From NCBI GenBank assembly GCA_934546685.1, contig CAKTEB010000014.1, forward strand, positions 1 to 37,205: a DNA stretch of 37,205 nucleotides. Reading direction: 5' to 3'. Below the pieces are notes generated by a model that was not told the DNA's origin, did no database searches, and saw nothing but the letters and a program-made list of their open reading frames with translations. Shown here piece after piece: positions 16,829 to 24,187 of the stretch; the first letter of the stretch is position 1; each line of letters opens with the position of its first letter. The DNA comes from an uncultured Oscillospiraceae bacterium. Lineage in GTDB: Bacteria > Bacillota > Clostridia > Oscillospirales > Oscillospiraceae. Made by a program: the position numbers and the translations under genes.

Positions 16829-18166
16829 ATGGGGAAGAAAGTAGCAATGGTATCCCTGGGCTGTGCAAAGAACCAGGTGGATGCCGAACAGATGCTCTGC
16901 CTGCTGCACGAGGCTGGGTATGAGATCACCACCGAGGTGGAATACTGCGATGTGGCCATCGTCAACACCTGCGGTTTTATCGAGAGTGCCAAAAGCGAGG
17001 CCATTCAGGAGATCCTGGAGCTGGGCCTCCTCAAAAACGAGGGCAAAATCGGCAAGATCCTGGTGTCGGGCTGCCTGAGCCAGCGCTATAAGGAGCAGCT
17101 CCTGGAGGAGCTGCCGGAGGTTGACGGCATTCTGGGCTGCGGCAGCTATGGCGACATTGTATCGGCGGTGGACGAAGTGCTGGAGGGCGAGAAGCCCCAG
17201 CATTTCGGCGACATCAACGCCGATCCGGAGGAGCTGGGCCGGGTGCTTACCACCCCGGATTACTACGCTTATCTCAAGATCGCCGAGGGCTGCGACAACC
17301 ACTGCGCCTTCTGCGTGATCCCCCAGCTCCGGGGCAAGTACCGGAGCCGGAAATTTGAGGACCTCATCGACGAGGCGAAGATCCTGGCCTCCGACGGCGT
17401 CAAGGAGCTGATCCTCATTGCCCAGGATACCTCCCGGTACGGCATCGACCTCTACGGCAAGCGCCGCCTCAGCGAGCTGCTGCGGGAGCTGTGTAAGATC
17501 GAGGGCTTCCACTGGATCCGCATCCACTACCTCTATCCCGACGAGATGGACGAGGAGCTCATTGACACCATCGCTCAGGAGGAGAAGATCTGCTCCTACC
17601 TGGATATCCCCATTCAGCACTGCAACGACAAGATCCTCAGAACCATGAACCGCCGGGGCAACAAGGACTATCTCGACTGGCTGCTGCCCCATCTCCGGGA
17701 GAAGATCCCGGGCCTGGTGCTGCGGACCAGCCTCATTGCGGGCCTCCCCGGCGAGGGAGAGGAGGAATTCCAGGAGCTCTGCGAATTCCTGAAAAAGCAC
17801 CGGATGGAGCGGGTGGGCTGCTTCGTATTCTCTCCGGAGGAGGGCACAGCGGCAGCCAAGATGCAGTATCCCGACCATGAGATCGCCGAAAAGCGGGCGG
17901 AGCTGGTCTCTGAGCTACAGAGCCGCATTATGGACGACTACAATGAGAGCCTGGTGGGCAAGACCGTAGAGGTTCTGGTGGAGGGCTATGACCGGCTGGC
18001 CGAGTGTCAGTTTGGCCGAACCTACGCCGATTCTCCGGAGATCGACGGCATGGTGTTCTTCAATGCCGGTACCCGCTATAAGCCCGGCACCTTTGTAAAT
18101 GTGGTCATCGAGGAGACCATGGACGGTAATCTCATCGGTACGGCAGTGGAGGACGAGGCAGAATGA
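16829..18166 (+). CDS. rimO: Ribosomal protein S12 methylthiotransferase RimO
   Basis: A radical-SAM enzyme with two iron-sulfur clusters that adds a methylthio group to an Asp of ribosomal protein S12. In 445 residues: N-terminal UPF0004 domain with cluster cysteines C12, C48 and C82; radical-SAM CxxxCxxC at C155, C159, C162 in EGCDNHCAFCVIP; and a C-terminal TRAM domain (about 375-440). SLGCAKNQVDAE and the QLRGKYRSR context fit RimO rather than the tRNA enzyme MiaB. The ATG at 16829 follows GGAGG. A 47-base gap separates it from recX, and pgsA overlaps its stop. Confidence 0.94.
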   Translation: MGKKVAMVSLGCAKNQVDAEQMLCLLHEAGYEITTEVEYCDVAIVNTCGFIESAKSEAIQEILELGLLKNEGKIGKILVSGCLSQRYKEQLLEELPEVDGILGCGSYGDIVSAVDEVLEGEKPQHFGDINADPEELGRVLTTPDYYAYLKIAEGCDNHCAFCVIPQLRGKYRSRKFEDLIDEAKILASDGVKELILIAQDTSRYGIDLYGKRRLSELLRELCKIEGFHWIRIHYLYPDEMDEELIDTIAQEEKICSYLDIPIQHCNDKILRTMNRRGNKDYLDWLLPHLREKIPGLVLRTSLIAGLPGEGEEEFQELCEFLKKHRMERVGCFVFSPEEGTAAAKMQYPDHEIAEKRAELVSELQSRIMDDYNESLVGKTVEVLVEGYDRLAECQFGRTYADSPEIDGMVFFNAGTRYKPGTFVNVVIEETMDGNLIGTAVEDEAE

Positions 18167-18681
18167 CAACGGCAAGCAAAATCACCCTGGCCCGGGTGGT
18201 CATGATCCCTGTGTTTATGGTGCTTCTGCTGATGGGCTATAACATTCCCGCGCTGATCGTGTTTATCGTGGCCTCCTGCACGGATTTTGTGGACGGCTAC
18301 ATCGCTCGGCACTACAACCAGGTCAGCAATTTTGGAAAATTTCTGGATCCCTTGGCGGATAAGCTGCTGGTGATCTCCTGCATGGTCATCTTTATCCAGT
18401 GGGGCAGAATGCCTGCCTGGGCAGTGATGATTGTCCTGGCCCGGGAGTTCGCCGTTACCGGCCTTCGGCTGGTGGCTGTGGAGAATGGACGGGTCATCGC
18501 GGCGGCCTGGCTGGGCAAGATCAAGACCGCCTGCACCATGGTGGGCCTCTGCATTATGCTGGTGCTCACCCAATGGCCGGTGCTGGACGCTGTGATTACC
18601 GGCATCATCGTGCTCACCACTCTGGTCAGCGGCATTGAGTATTTTGTGAAGAACTGGGACGTCCTGGACATGAAGTCCTGA
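18163..18681 (+). CDS. pgsA: CDP-diacylglycerol-glycerol-3-phosphate 3-phosphatidyltransferase
   Basis: Makes phosphatidylglycerophosphate, the committed step to phosphatidylglycerol and cardiolipin, at the cytoplasmic membrane. The 172-residue product has the complete CDP-alcohol phosphatidyltransferase motif: D44-G45, A48-R49, G58, D62 and D66, plus about four to six hydrophobic helices. N-terminal KITLARVVMIPVF is typical of PgsA. The start overlaps the rimO stop (ATGA). No terminator is seen after it; the T-box promoter begins 15 bases downstream. Confidence 0.94.
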   Translation: MTTASKITLARVVMIPVFMVLLLMGYNIPALIVFIVASCTDFVDGYIARHYNQVSNFGKFLDPLADKLLVISCMVIFIQWGRMPAWAVMIVLAREFAVTGLRLVAVENGRVIAAAWLGKIKTACTMVGLCIMLVLTQWPVLDAVITGIIVLTTLVSGIEYFVKNWDVLDMKS

Positions 18682-18695
18682 GAATAGAAAACCTC

Positions 18696-18724
18696 TTGAC
18701 ACATATTCCCTTCCGTGCTACTAT
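18696..18724 (+). promoter_or_regulatory. Promoter of the cysteine operon
   Basis: Consensus TTGACA (18696-18701), a 17-base spacer and TACTAT (18719-18724) preceded by TGC, an extended -10. Start expected near 18731, at the 5' end of the T-box leader. Confidence 0.75.
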
Positions 18725-18730
18725 GATAGA

Positions 18731-18961
18731 GCAGATAAAAAGTGAATATCGCGTGGATCGGGAAGAGTAATGGCAATGGCGTCCCCAAGAGAGCTGCGGT
18801 CACCGGCTGAAAGCCGCGGCGGGAGGCAGACCATGAAAGTGCGCCCGGGAGCGAGGGGAGACCCCGTGAGGCTGCGTCAATGCCAAAGTAATAAATCAGA
18901 GTGGAACCGCGGAGTATATGCCCCGCCTCTTGATCGTAGGATCAGGAGGCGGGGCTTTTGC
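18731..18961 (+). promoter_or_regulatory. T-box leader, specifier reads UGC (cysteine)
   Basis: A tRNA-sensing attenuator. Uncharged tRNA pairs with the leader and prevents termination, so genes downstream are on when the amino acid is short. Seen: GGGAAGAGTA at the 5' side of stem I; AGAGAGC with the apical loop region GGCTGAAAGCC (about 18788-18817); GAAAG followed by TGC at 18840-18842 in the position expected for the specifier; the T-box core TGGAACCGCGG (18902-18912); and a terminator made of 18920-18935 with 18940-18955 (16 bp, one G-U) followed by TTTT. A UGC codon matches tRNA-Cys and fits cysE and cysS downstream. Confidence 0.9.
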
Positions 18962-18980
18962 ATTTGGGAGGAGAAGAGAG

Positions 18981-19181
18981 ATGATCATTGGAACGTTTGT
19001 CCTGTCCGTCTGTTCAACAATTTTCAGTATCAGCTGGTTTGTGTGGCCCTTTGTGTTCGTGTTCTCCCTGGCCTGGGGCATCCGGGACTGGATCCAGGAT
19101 GAAAACTGCTCGGCAAAGCCACTGCTCCTGGCGGGGCTGGCGCTGACAATTATGCTGAGCGGCGTGATCTCGCTTTCATGA
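18981..19181 (+). CDS. Small two-helix membrane protein under T-box control
   Basis: A 66-residue protein with two hydrophobic helices (about 4-33 and 47-65) joined by a polar segment, RDWIQDENCSAK. The ATG at 18981 follows GGAGGAG at good spacing, and it is the first gene behind the Cys T-box. Its stop overlaps the start of the acetyltransferase (ATGA). No family is recognised. Two cysteines (C11 and C44) are present. Its position suggests a link with cysteine supply, but function is unknown; it could also serve mainly to couple translation of the next gene. Confidence 0.7.
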   Translation: MIIGTFVLSVCSTIFSISWFVWPFVFVFSLAWGIRDWIQDENCSAKPLLLAGLALTIMLSGVISLS

Positions 19182-19675
19182 CGGCATTTCGGCCAGCACG
19201 CAGAAAAGATGCGAGAAAATTGGCTGTACTCCGAAAGCTGGCATGGGAATCAGCCTATCGCGGCATCTACCCGGATGAGTTGCTGGATCAGTACGATTTT
19301 AGTCAGCATACGAAGCGGTTTCAACAGCAGATAGCCACGGCGGGGGTACAGGTATTCCTGATTTCTCATGAGGGAAATGACGTGGGGTATGTGACCGTAA
19401 GCCAACGAAGGGGCTATAAGGATTTTGAATTCTGTATGGATTCCCTTTACCTGGTGCCGGAGGCTCAGGGGCAGGGCGTGGGACGATGTACCATGGAATT
19501 TGTCCGCAGACAGTGCAGGAAAATGGGGTATTTGAGGTTTTACAATAGCTGCAATCCCCATAACAGACGGGCTTGTGATTTTTATGCGGCCATGGGCGGA
19601 CAGGTGGGAGACAGAGATGACCATAATTCTGACCCAGCCTGGGATCAATGGTACTATGAGTATCGGCTCGAGTGA
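19178..19675 (+). CDS. GNAT-family N-acetyltransferase
   Basis: A 165-residue single-domain acetyl-CoA-dependent acetyltransferase. The acetyl-CoA loop is seen as VPEAQGQGVGR (Q/RxxGxG/A type) after the beta-4 strand SLYLV. The N-terminal RPARRKDARKLAVLRKLAWESAYRG region and the late NPHNRRACDFYAAMGG helix are classic for the family. The substrate is unknown. It begins in the stop of the small membrane protein gene without its own ribosome site. Codon use is clearly more A/T-rich (AGA, CGA, AAA, ATT) than in all neighbours, suggesting later acquisition into the operon. It sits between a T-box and cysE, so a thiol or amino-acid substrate is possible but unproven. Confidence 0.88.
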   Translation: MTAFRPARRKDARKLAVLRKLAWESAYRGIYPDELLDQYDFSQHTKRFQQQIATAGVQVFLISHEGNDVGYVTVSQRRGYKDFEFCMDSLYLVPEAQGQGVGRCTMEFVRRQCRKMGYLRFYNSCNPHNRRACDFYAAMGGQVGDRDDHNSDPAWDQWYYEYRLE

Positions 19676-19697
19676 AGGAACTTTTAGGGGGTAAACT

Positions 19698-20417
19698 ATG
19701 CTATTTCATCGCTTATATGAAACGCTGGGGGCCTATCAGGCCAGAGATCCCGCGGCCCGGAGCAAGCTGGAGATCCTGCTGCTCTATCCCGGCGTCCACG
19801 CCATCATCAACCACCGGATCGCCCATTTCTTTTACCGGCACCGCCTCTTTTTCCTGGCCCGGCTGGCGAGTCAGCTGAGCCGCCATTTCACCGGTATTGA
19901 GATCCACCCCGGGGCTACCATTGGCCGGCGGTTCGTCATCGACCACGGTATGGGCATCGTCATCGGCGAGACCGCCGAGGTGGGGGACGACGTGCTCCTG
20001 TACCATGGGGTCACGCTGGGCGGCACCGGCAAGGATCAGGGAAAGCGCCATCCTACCATTGGAAACAACGTGCTCATCGGCTGCGGCGCAAAGGTTTTGG
20101 GCCCCTTCAAGGTGGGGGACGGCAGCCGCATCGCCTCCAATTCCGTGGTGCTGTCGGAGGTCCCGGAGAACGCCACCGCCGTGGGCGTTCCGGCACGGAT
20201 CGTCCGGATCGCCGGGAAGAAGGTGGACTACGCCGGAGAGGTGGATCAGATCCACGTCACCGACCCGGTGCAGAAGACCCTGGATGTGCTGACCTCCCGG
20301 CTGGATGCGCTGGAAAAGCAGATCGAAGAACAATATATGCAGGGCATCGAGAACGGCTATGGGTTCGATCCCAAGGACGTGCCGAAGCCCGAAGATCATA
20401 CAGATAAGGAGTGCTGA
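19698..20417 (+). CDS. cysE: Serine O-acetyltransferase
   Basis: Makes O-acetylserine from serine and acetyl-CoA, the first step of cysteine synthesis. The 239-residue product has an N-terminal helical part (DPAARSKLEILLLYPGVHAI) and a left-handed beta-helix of hexapeptide repeats with the catalytic-site motifs IDHGMGIVIGETA (81-93) and YHGVTLGGTG (102-111), then KRHPTIG (116-122). A longer C-terminal tail with a helical segment (DALEKQIEEQY) ends in KEC. AGGGGG precedes the ATG at 19698. cysS starts three bases after its stop. Third gene of the Cys T-box operon. Confidence 0.95.
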   Translation: MLFHRLYETLGAYQARDPAARSKLEILLLYPGVHAIINHRIAHFFYRHRLFFLARLASQLSRHFTGIEIHPGATIGRRFVIDHGMGIVIGETAEVGDDVLLYHGVTLGGTGKDQGKRHPTIGNNVLIGCGAKVLGPFKVGDGSRIASNSVVLSEVPENATAVGVPARIVRIAGKKVDYAGEVDQIHVTDPVQKTLDVLTSRLDALEKQIEEQYMQGIENGYGFDPKDVPKPEDHTDKEC

Positions 20418-20420
20418 ATC

Positions 20421-21833
20421 ATGCAACTTTATAATTCTCTCACCAGAACGAAGCAGGAGCTGATCCCCAACGAGCCCGGGAAGATCAAGATGTACACCTG
20501 CGGCCCCACGGTCTATCATTTTGCCCACATCGGCAACCTGCGGAGCTATATCATGGAGGACGTGCTGGAGAAATACCTTCGGTATCTGGGCTATGACGTG
20601 AAGCGGGTCATGAACATCACCGACGTGGGCCATCTGTCCTCCGACGCGGATACCGGCGAGGATAAGATGCTCAAGGGCGCCAAGCGGGAGCATAAGACCG
20701 TCATGGAGATCGCCAAGTTCTACACCGATGCCTTCTTCCAGGACTGCGCAGCCCTGAATATCAAGACCCCTGACGTGGTAGAGCCTGCCACCCACTGCAT
20801 CCCGGAGTTCATCACCATGATCCAGGGCCTGCTTGACAAGGGATACGCCTATATGGCTGGAGGAAACGTCTATTTTGATACCTCCAAGCTGGAGAAATAC
20901 TATGTCTTTGGCGATCACGACGAGGAGAACCTGGAGGTAGGCGTCCGGGAGGGCGTGGAGGCCGATGAAAACAAGCGGAACAAGACAGATTTTGTCCTCT
21001 GGTTTACCAAGTCCAAGTTCGAGGATCAGGAGCTTAAATGGGAAAGCCCCTGGGGCCTGGGCTATCCCGGATGGCACATCGAGTGCTCCGCCATCAGCAT
21101 CAAGCACCTGGGCGAGTATATGGACATCCACTGCGGCGGCATCGACAACGCCTTCCCCCACCATACCAATGAGATCGCCCAGTCTGAGAGCTTCCTGGGC
21201 CACAAGTGGTGCAACTACTGGTTCCATGTCCACCACCTGAACACCAATCACGGCAAGATGAGCAAGTCCAAGGGCGAGTTCCTGACCGTGTCTCTGCTGA
21301 AGGAGAAGGGGTATGATCCCCTGTGCTATCGTCTGTTCTGCCTCCAGTCCCACTATCGCCGAGGCCTGCTGTTCTCCTGGGAGAACCTGGACAACGCCAA
21401 GACCGCCTATGAGAAGCTGGTGGGCCGGGTGGCGGCGCTGAAGAACGAGCCGGAGGATCCCGCCGATGAGGAAGCCGCGGCTCAGCTGAAGGCCACCTTC
21501 CAGGCAGCGCTGGACAACGACCTGAATACCTCCCTGGCGGTGACAGCCCTGTACGATGTGCTGAAGGCCAAAATCGCCGAGGGCACCAAGCGGGCGCTCA
21601 TCGGTCAGTTCGATACCGTTCTGGGCCTGGGGCTGCTGGCGGCTGCGGAAAAGCAGCAGCAGGAGAAGGCCGCACCCCAGGAGGGCGACGCGGAGATCGA
21701 TGCTCTGGTGGAGGCGCGCACCGCCGCTAAGAAGGCCAAAAACTTTGCTGAGGCGGATCGGATCCGGGATCAGCTGAAGGAAATGGGCATCGTCCTGGTG
21801 GATACCAAAGAGGGAACCACATGGCATCGGTAA
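20421..21833 (+). CDS. cysS: Cysteinyl-tRNA synthetase
   Basis: Class I synthetase that charges tRNA-Cys. In 470 residues: the HIGN signature (36-39) in place of HIGH, the zinc ligands C27, C222, H247 and E251, and KMSKS at 279-283. The DALR-type helical domain and the short C-terminal domain ending ADRIRDQLKEMGIVLVDTKEG are as usual. AAGGAG precedes the ATG. It is controlled by the Cys T-box upstream, so it is induced when charged tRNA-Cys falls. The 3' end overlaps the next gene by 13 bases. Confidence 0.97.
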   Translation: MQLYNSLTRTKQELIPNEPGKIKMYTCGPTVYHFAHIGNLRSYIMEDVLEKYLRYLGYDVKRVMNITDVGHLSSDADTGEDKMLKGAKREHKTVMEIAKFYTDAFFQDCAALNIKTPDVVEPATHCIPEFITMIQGLLDKGYAYMAGGNVYFDTSKLEKYYVFGDHDEENLEVGVREGVEADENKRNKTDFVLWFTKSKFEDQELKWESPWGLGYPGWHIECSAISIKHLGEYMDIHCGGIDNAFPHHTNEIAQSESFLGHKWCNYWFHVHHLNTNHGKMSKSKGEFLTVSLLKEKGYDPLCYRLFCLQSHYRRGLLFSWENLDNAKTAYEKLVGRVAALKNEPEDPADEEAAAQLKATFQAALDNDLNTSLAVTALYDVLKAKIAEGTKRALIGQFDTVLGLGLLAAAEKQQQEKAAPQEGDAEIDALVEARTAAKKAKNFAEADRIRDQLKEMGIVLVDTKEGTTWHR

Positions 21834-22246
21834 GCAAAAGCGGCGTGTATTTTCACGGTGACCTTATCATCACGGATCCCGGTTATGTGGCCAAGGATGC
21901 AGAGGATTGGAAAAGGTGCGCCTATGGGGATCATATGGAGAAGTTGGGGATCCCCACGGTGGTGACGGCTCTGGTCACTGAGGGCGAGGAGGATCTCTGC
22001 GCGGTGGAGCCTGACAGCGGAAGCTGCTACGGCACCTTTGTAACGGATTCCGGCGTGGCGGCGGCCTTTCTGCTGGAGGAGATCCTGAACTATGATCCGG
22101 ACTTTGACGAGCATATCGCCTGCCCGGAGAATGCCCTGTGGATCCGGGACTATGACGGGACTGTCACTGTCCACGGCCAGGGAGAGGATCAGTGGCTGGA
22201 GGGAGACGGCAATCATCCCTTTACGACACGCACGCAGGATATGTGA
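21821..22246 (+). CDS. Unrecognised 141-residue protein overlapping cysS
   Basis: A soluble acidic protein with no signal peptide. Visible patterns are DLIITDPGYV (14-23), VVTALV, SGSCYGTFVTDSGVAAAFLLEEILNYDPDF and WIRDYDGTVTVHGQ, suggesting a small beta-rich fold. I do not recognise the family. The ATG at 21821 has AGAGGGA six bases upstream and lies 13 bases inside cysS, in another frame, so it belongs to the cysteine operon as its last gene. Strong G/C third positions and dense overlap argue that it is real. Confidence 0.72.
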   Translation: MASVSKSGVYFHGDLIITDPGYVAKDAEDWKRCAYGDHMEKLGIPTVVTALVTEGEEDLCAVEPDSGSCYGTFVTDSGVAAAFLLEEILNYDPDFDEHIACPENALWIRDYDGTVTVHGQGEDQWLEGDGNHPFTTRTQDM

Positions 22247-22279
22247 AGCTGGCCACTCGGAAACTTTATAAAAAGTTCA

Positions 22280-22322
22280 CAGATGACGCCGGAGTTCTTG
22301 CAGACTTTTCCGGCGTCATCTG
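22280..22322. terminator. 14-bp perfect hairpin at the end of the cysteine operon
   Basis: CAGATGACGCCGGA (22280-22293) and TCCGGCGTCATCTG (22309-22322) pair perfectly. No T-tract follows; instead the 3' arm abuts a TATAAT. It may terminate weakly or act as an operator for the next promoter. Confidence 0.5.
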
Positions 22323-22329
22323 TTATAAT
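22321..22329 (+). promoter_or_regulatory. Extended -10 promoter of the parvulin gene
   Basis: TGT followed by consensus TATAAT (22324-22329). A TTGCAG lies 20 bases upstream, too far for a good -35. Overlaps the end of the preceding hairpin. Confidence 0.6.
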
Positions 22330-22390
22330 GTACCCTGCACGCAAATCGCGTGCCATAAATCTAAGATCAAGATAAGGATGTGTCGATGGA

Positions 22391-24088
22391 ATGAATTGTC
22401 CCAAGTGCGGTCAGGAAATAGACCAGGACGAGGAACTGTGCCCCATCTGCGGCGCGGCTCTGCATCCCGCTGAGGATCAGGAGACCGCTCCGGTGGAGAG
22501 CAATACAGCAGCAGAAATCCCTGCGGAGGACACTCCGGAGGAAGCGCCTGCTCCGGAGAAAGCACCGGAAGCGGATGCAGATGCGGATGCAGAGACTCAG
22601 GAGACAGAGACTGACGCTGATGTCGAGCCTCAGGAGACCGAGGACGGTGCGGAGCCCCAGGAGACTGAGACCGAGCTTCCCAAAGCGGAGGAGGACGAGG
22701 TTCCCCAGGAGCCCGCAGTCCAGCAGGAGAAAAAGAAGAAGTCTCCCGTTGCTATCGTGGCAGGCGTCATCATTGTGCTGCTTGCGGTGATTATCGTATG
22801 CCTCAGCGTGGCCCTGAGCCGCGCTACGAAGGATGGCGACAGCCAGTCCAGTACCGAGTCCGTGGCGGAGGAGGAGAATATCGACGGCGACGCCATTGCG
22901 GTCACAGTCCAGAACACCGACGGCGAGACCGTGGAGGAGCTTACAAACCGGCAGCTGAGCTTCTATTTCTGGGGCGAGTATTTCTACTACGTCAACAACT
23001 ATGGCTTCAGCTTTGACGCCTCTCAGCCGCTCAGCGAGCAGACCTATCAGGAGGCCACCGATAGCGAGGCCGGCGATACCACGGTGACCACCTGGGAGGA
23101 CTACTTCCTTCAGAGTGCCCAGGACAGCATTATCCAGACTGTGGCGCTGAAAAAGGAGGCCGAGGACAAGGGCTTCACCATGCCCGACGATTACCAGTCT
23201 GAGTATGACTCTGTAGTGGACAACATGGCCACCAATGCCGCCAGCGCTGGCTTCACCGATGAGGACGGCAACGGCGACGTGCTGGCCTACATTCAGGATT
23301 CCTATGGCGCCAGTGCCACCGTGGAGGATTTTAAGCAGTATCTCTACGATTCCTACTATGTCTCCGCCTACTCGGATTCCATTTACAATGGCTTCACCTA
23401 CGACGATACCCAGGTGGAGGAGTACTACGATCAGAACGCCGAGGAGCTCCAGAGCTACGGTATTGAGAAGTCCGACCTGCCCAACGTCAATGTCCGGCAC
23501 ATTCTCATTGAGCCTGAGGCCGATGAGGACGGCAACATTACCGACGAGGCCTGGACCGCCGCTGAGGAAAAGGCCCAGGAGGTCCTCCAGGAGTGGGAGG
23601 ACGGCGATGCCACCGAGGACAGCTTTGGTGAGCTGGCAAATACCTATTCTGCCGATACCGGCTCCAACACCAACGGCGGCCTCTATGAGGATGTACGCCC
23701 CGGCCAGATGGTCACAGAGTTCAACGACTGGTGCTTTGATGCCAGCCGAAAGTCCGGGGATACCGGCATCGTCAAGACCAGCTACGGCTATCATGTGATG
23801 TATTTCGTGTCCTTTACGGATGAGTATTACTACAAGACTGTGGCCGAGCAGGAGCTCCGGTACGACGACTACAGAGACTACCTGACGAATCTCATGGATA
23901 CCCTGACCACCACCCTCACCAAGGACGCCGCTGTGGCGGAGCCCAATGCGGTGAAGGAGATCCAGCAGCAGGCCGCCCAGCAGGCTGCCGCTCAGGAGGC
24001 CGCGGCCCAGGCAGCTCAGGCTGCCCAGGATTCCGCGGAGGAAAGCGAAGCTGTGGACAGCGCTGAGGAAGACAGCGCCGCAGGCTAA
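22391..24088 (+). CDS. Membrane-anchored parvulin-type peptidyl-prolyl isomerase with zinc ribbon
   Basis: A 565-residue foldase, probably acting on proteins outside the membrane like PrsA, but built differently. Order: zinc ribbon C3, C6, C17, C20 (MNCPKCG and LCPICG) on the cytoplasmic side; a long acidic linker with repeated PQETE units (about 30-112); a KKKK stop and one transmembrane helix (119-143); then an extracellular SurA/PrsA-like helical region with many Tyr and acidic residues; and a parvulin domain (about 365-475) with VRHILI, TNGGLYEDVRPGQMVTEFNDWCFD and SYGYHVMYF. It ends in a low-complexity Ala/Gln/Glu tail (525-565). It has no lipobox. The ribosome site is weak (AAGGA, 13 bases before the ATG). 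Confidence 0.88.
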   Translation: MNCPKCGQEIDQDEELCPICGAALHPAEDQETAPVESNTAAEIPAEDTPEEAPAPEKAPEADADADAETQETETDADVEPQETEDGAEPQETETELPKAEEDEVPQEPAVQQEKKKKSPVAIVAGVIIVLLAVIIVCLSVALSRATKDGDSQSSTESVAEEENIDGDAIAVTVQNTDGETVEELTNRQLSFYFWGEYFYYVNNYGFSFDASQPLSEQTYQEATDSEAGDTTVTTWEDYFLQSAQDSIIQTVALKKEAEDKGFTMPDDYQSEYDSVVDNMATNAASAGFTDEDGNGDVLAYIQDSYGASATVEDFKQYLYDSYYVSAYSDSIYNGFTYDDTQVEEYYDQNAEELQSYGIEKSDLPNVNVRHILIEPEADEDGNITDEAWTAAEEKAQEVLQEWEDGDATEDSFGELANTYSADTGSNTNGGLYEDVRPGQMVTEFNDWCFDASRKSGDTGIVKTSYGYHVMYFVSFTDEYYYKTVAEQELRYDDYRDYLTNLMDTLTTTLTKDAAVAEPNAVKEIQQQAAQQAAAQEAAAQAAQAAQDSAEESEAVDSAEEDSAAG

Positions 24089-24101
24089 TAGAATCACATC
24101 G

Positions 24102-24137
24102 ACAACACCCCGGCTCCACCTGGAGCCGGGGTGTTGT
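24102..24137. terminator. Hairpin downstream of the parvulin gene
   Basis: ACAACACCCCGGCTCC (24102-24117) pairs perfectly with 24122-24137 over a four-base loop. There is no T-tract, so it may mainly protect the 3' end of the mRNA. Confidence 0.55.
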
Positions 24138-24142
24138 GCTGA

Positions 24143-24180
24143 ATAAAGCCGCTGTCCGGCGCACCGGACAGCGGCTTTAT
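24143..24180. terminator. Hairpin between convergent parvulin and putP genes
   Basis: A 17-bp perfect stem (24143-24159 with 24164-24180) whose arms start ATAAAGCC and end GGCTTTAT. It lies seven bases past the putP stop and serves either strand. Confidence 0.6.
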
Positions 24181-24187
24181 GTAAGAC

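Noticed and set aside
19713..21827. 704-codon open frame opposite cysE-cysS
   Set aside because: Antisense shadow of two well-recognised genes; spans the cysE/cysS junction and has no ribosome site or motifs.
22367..24097. 576-codon open frame opposite the parvulin gene
   Set aside because: Leu/Gly-rich shadow of the sense gene; no start signal and no domain.
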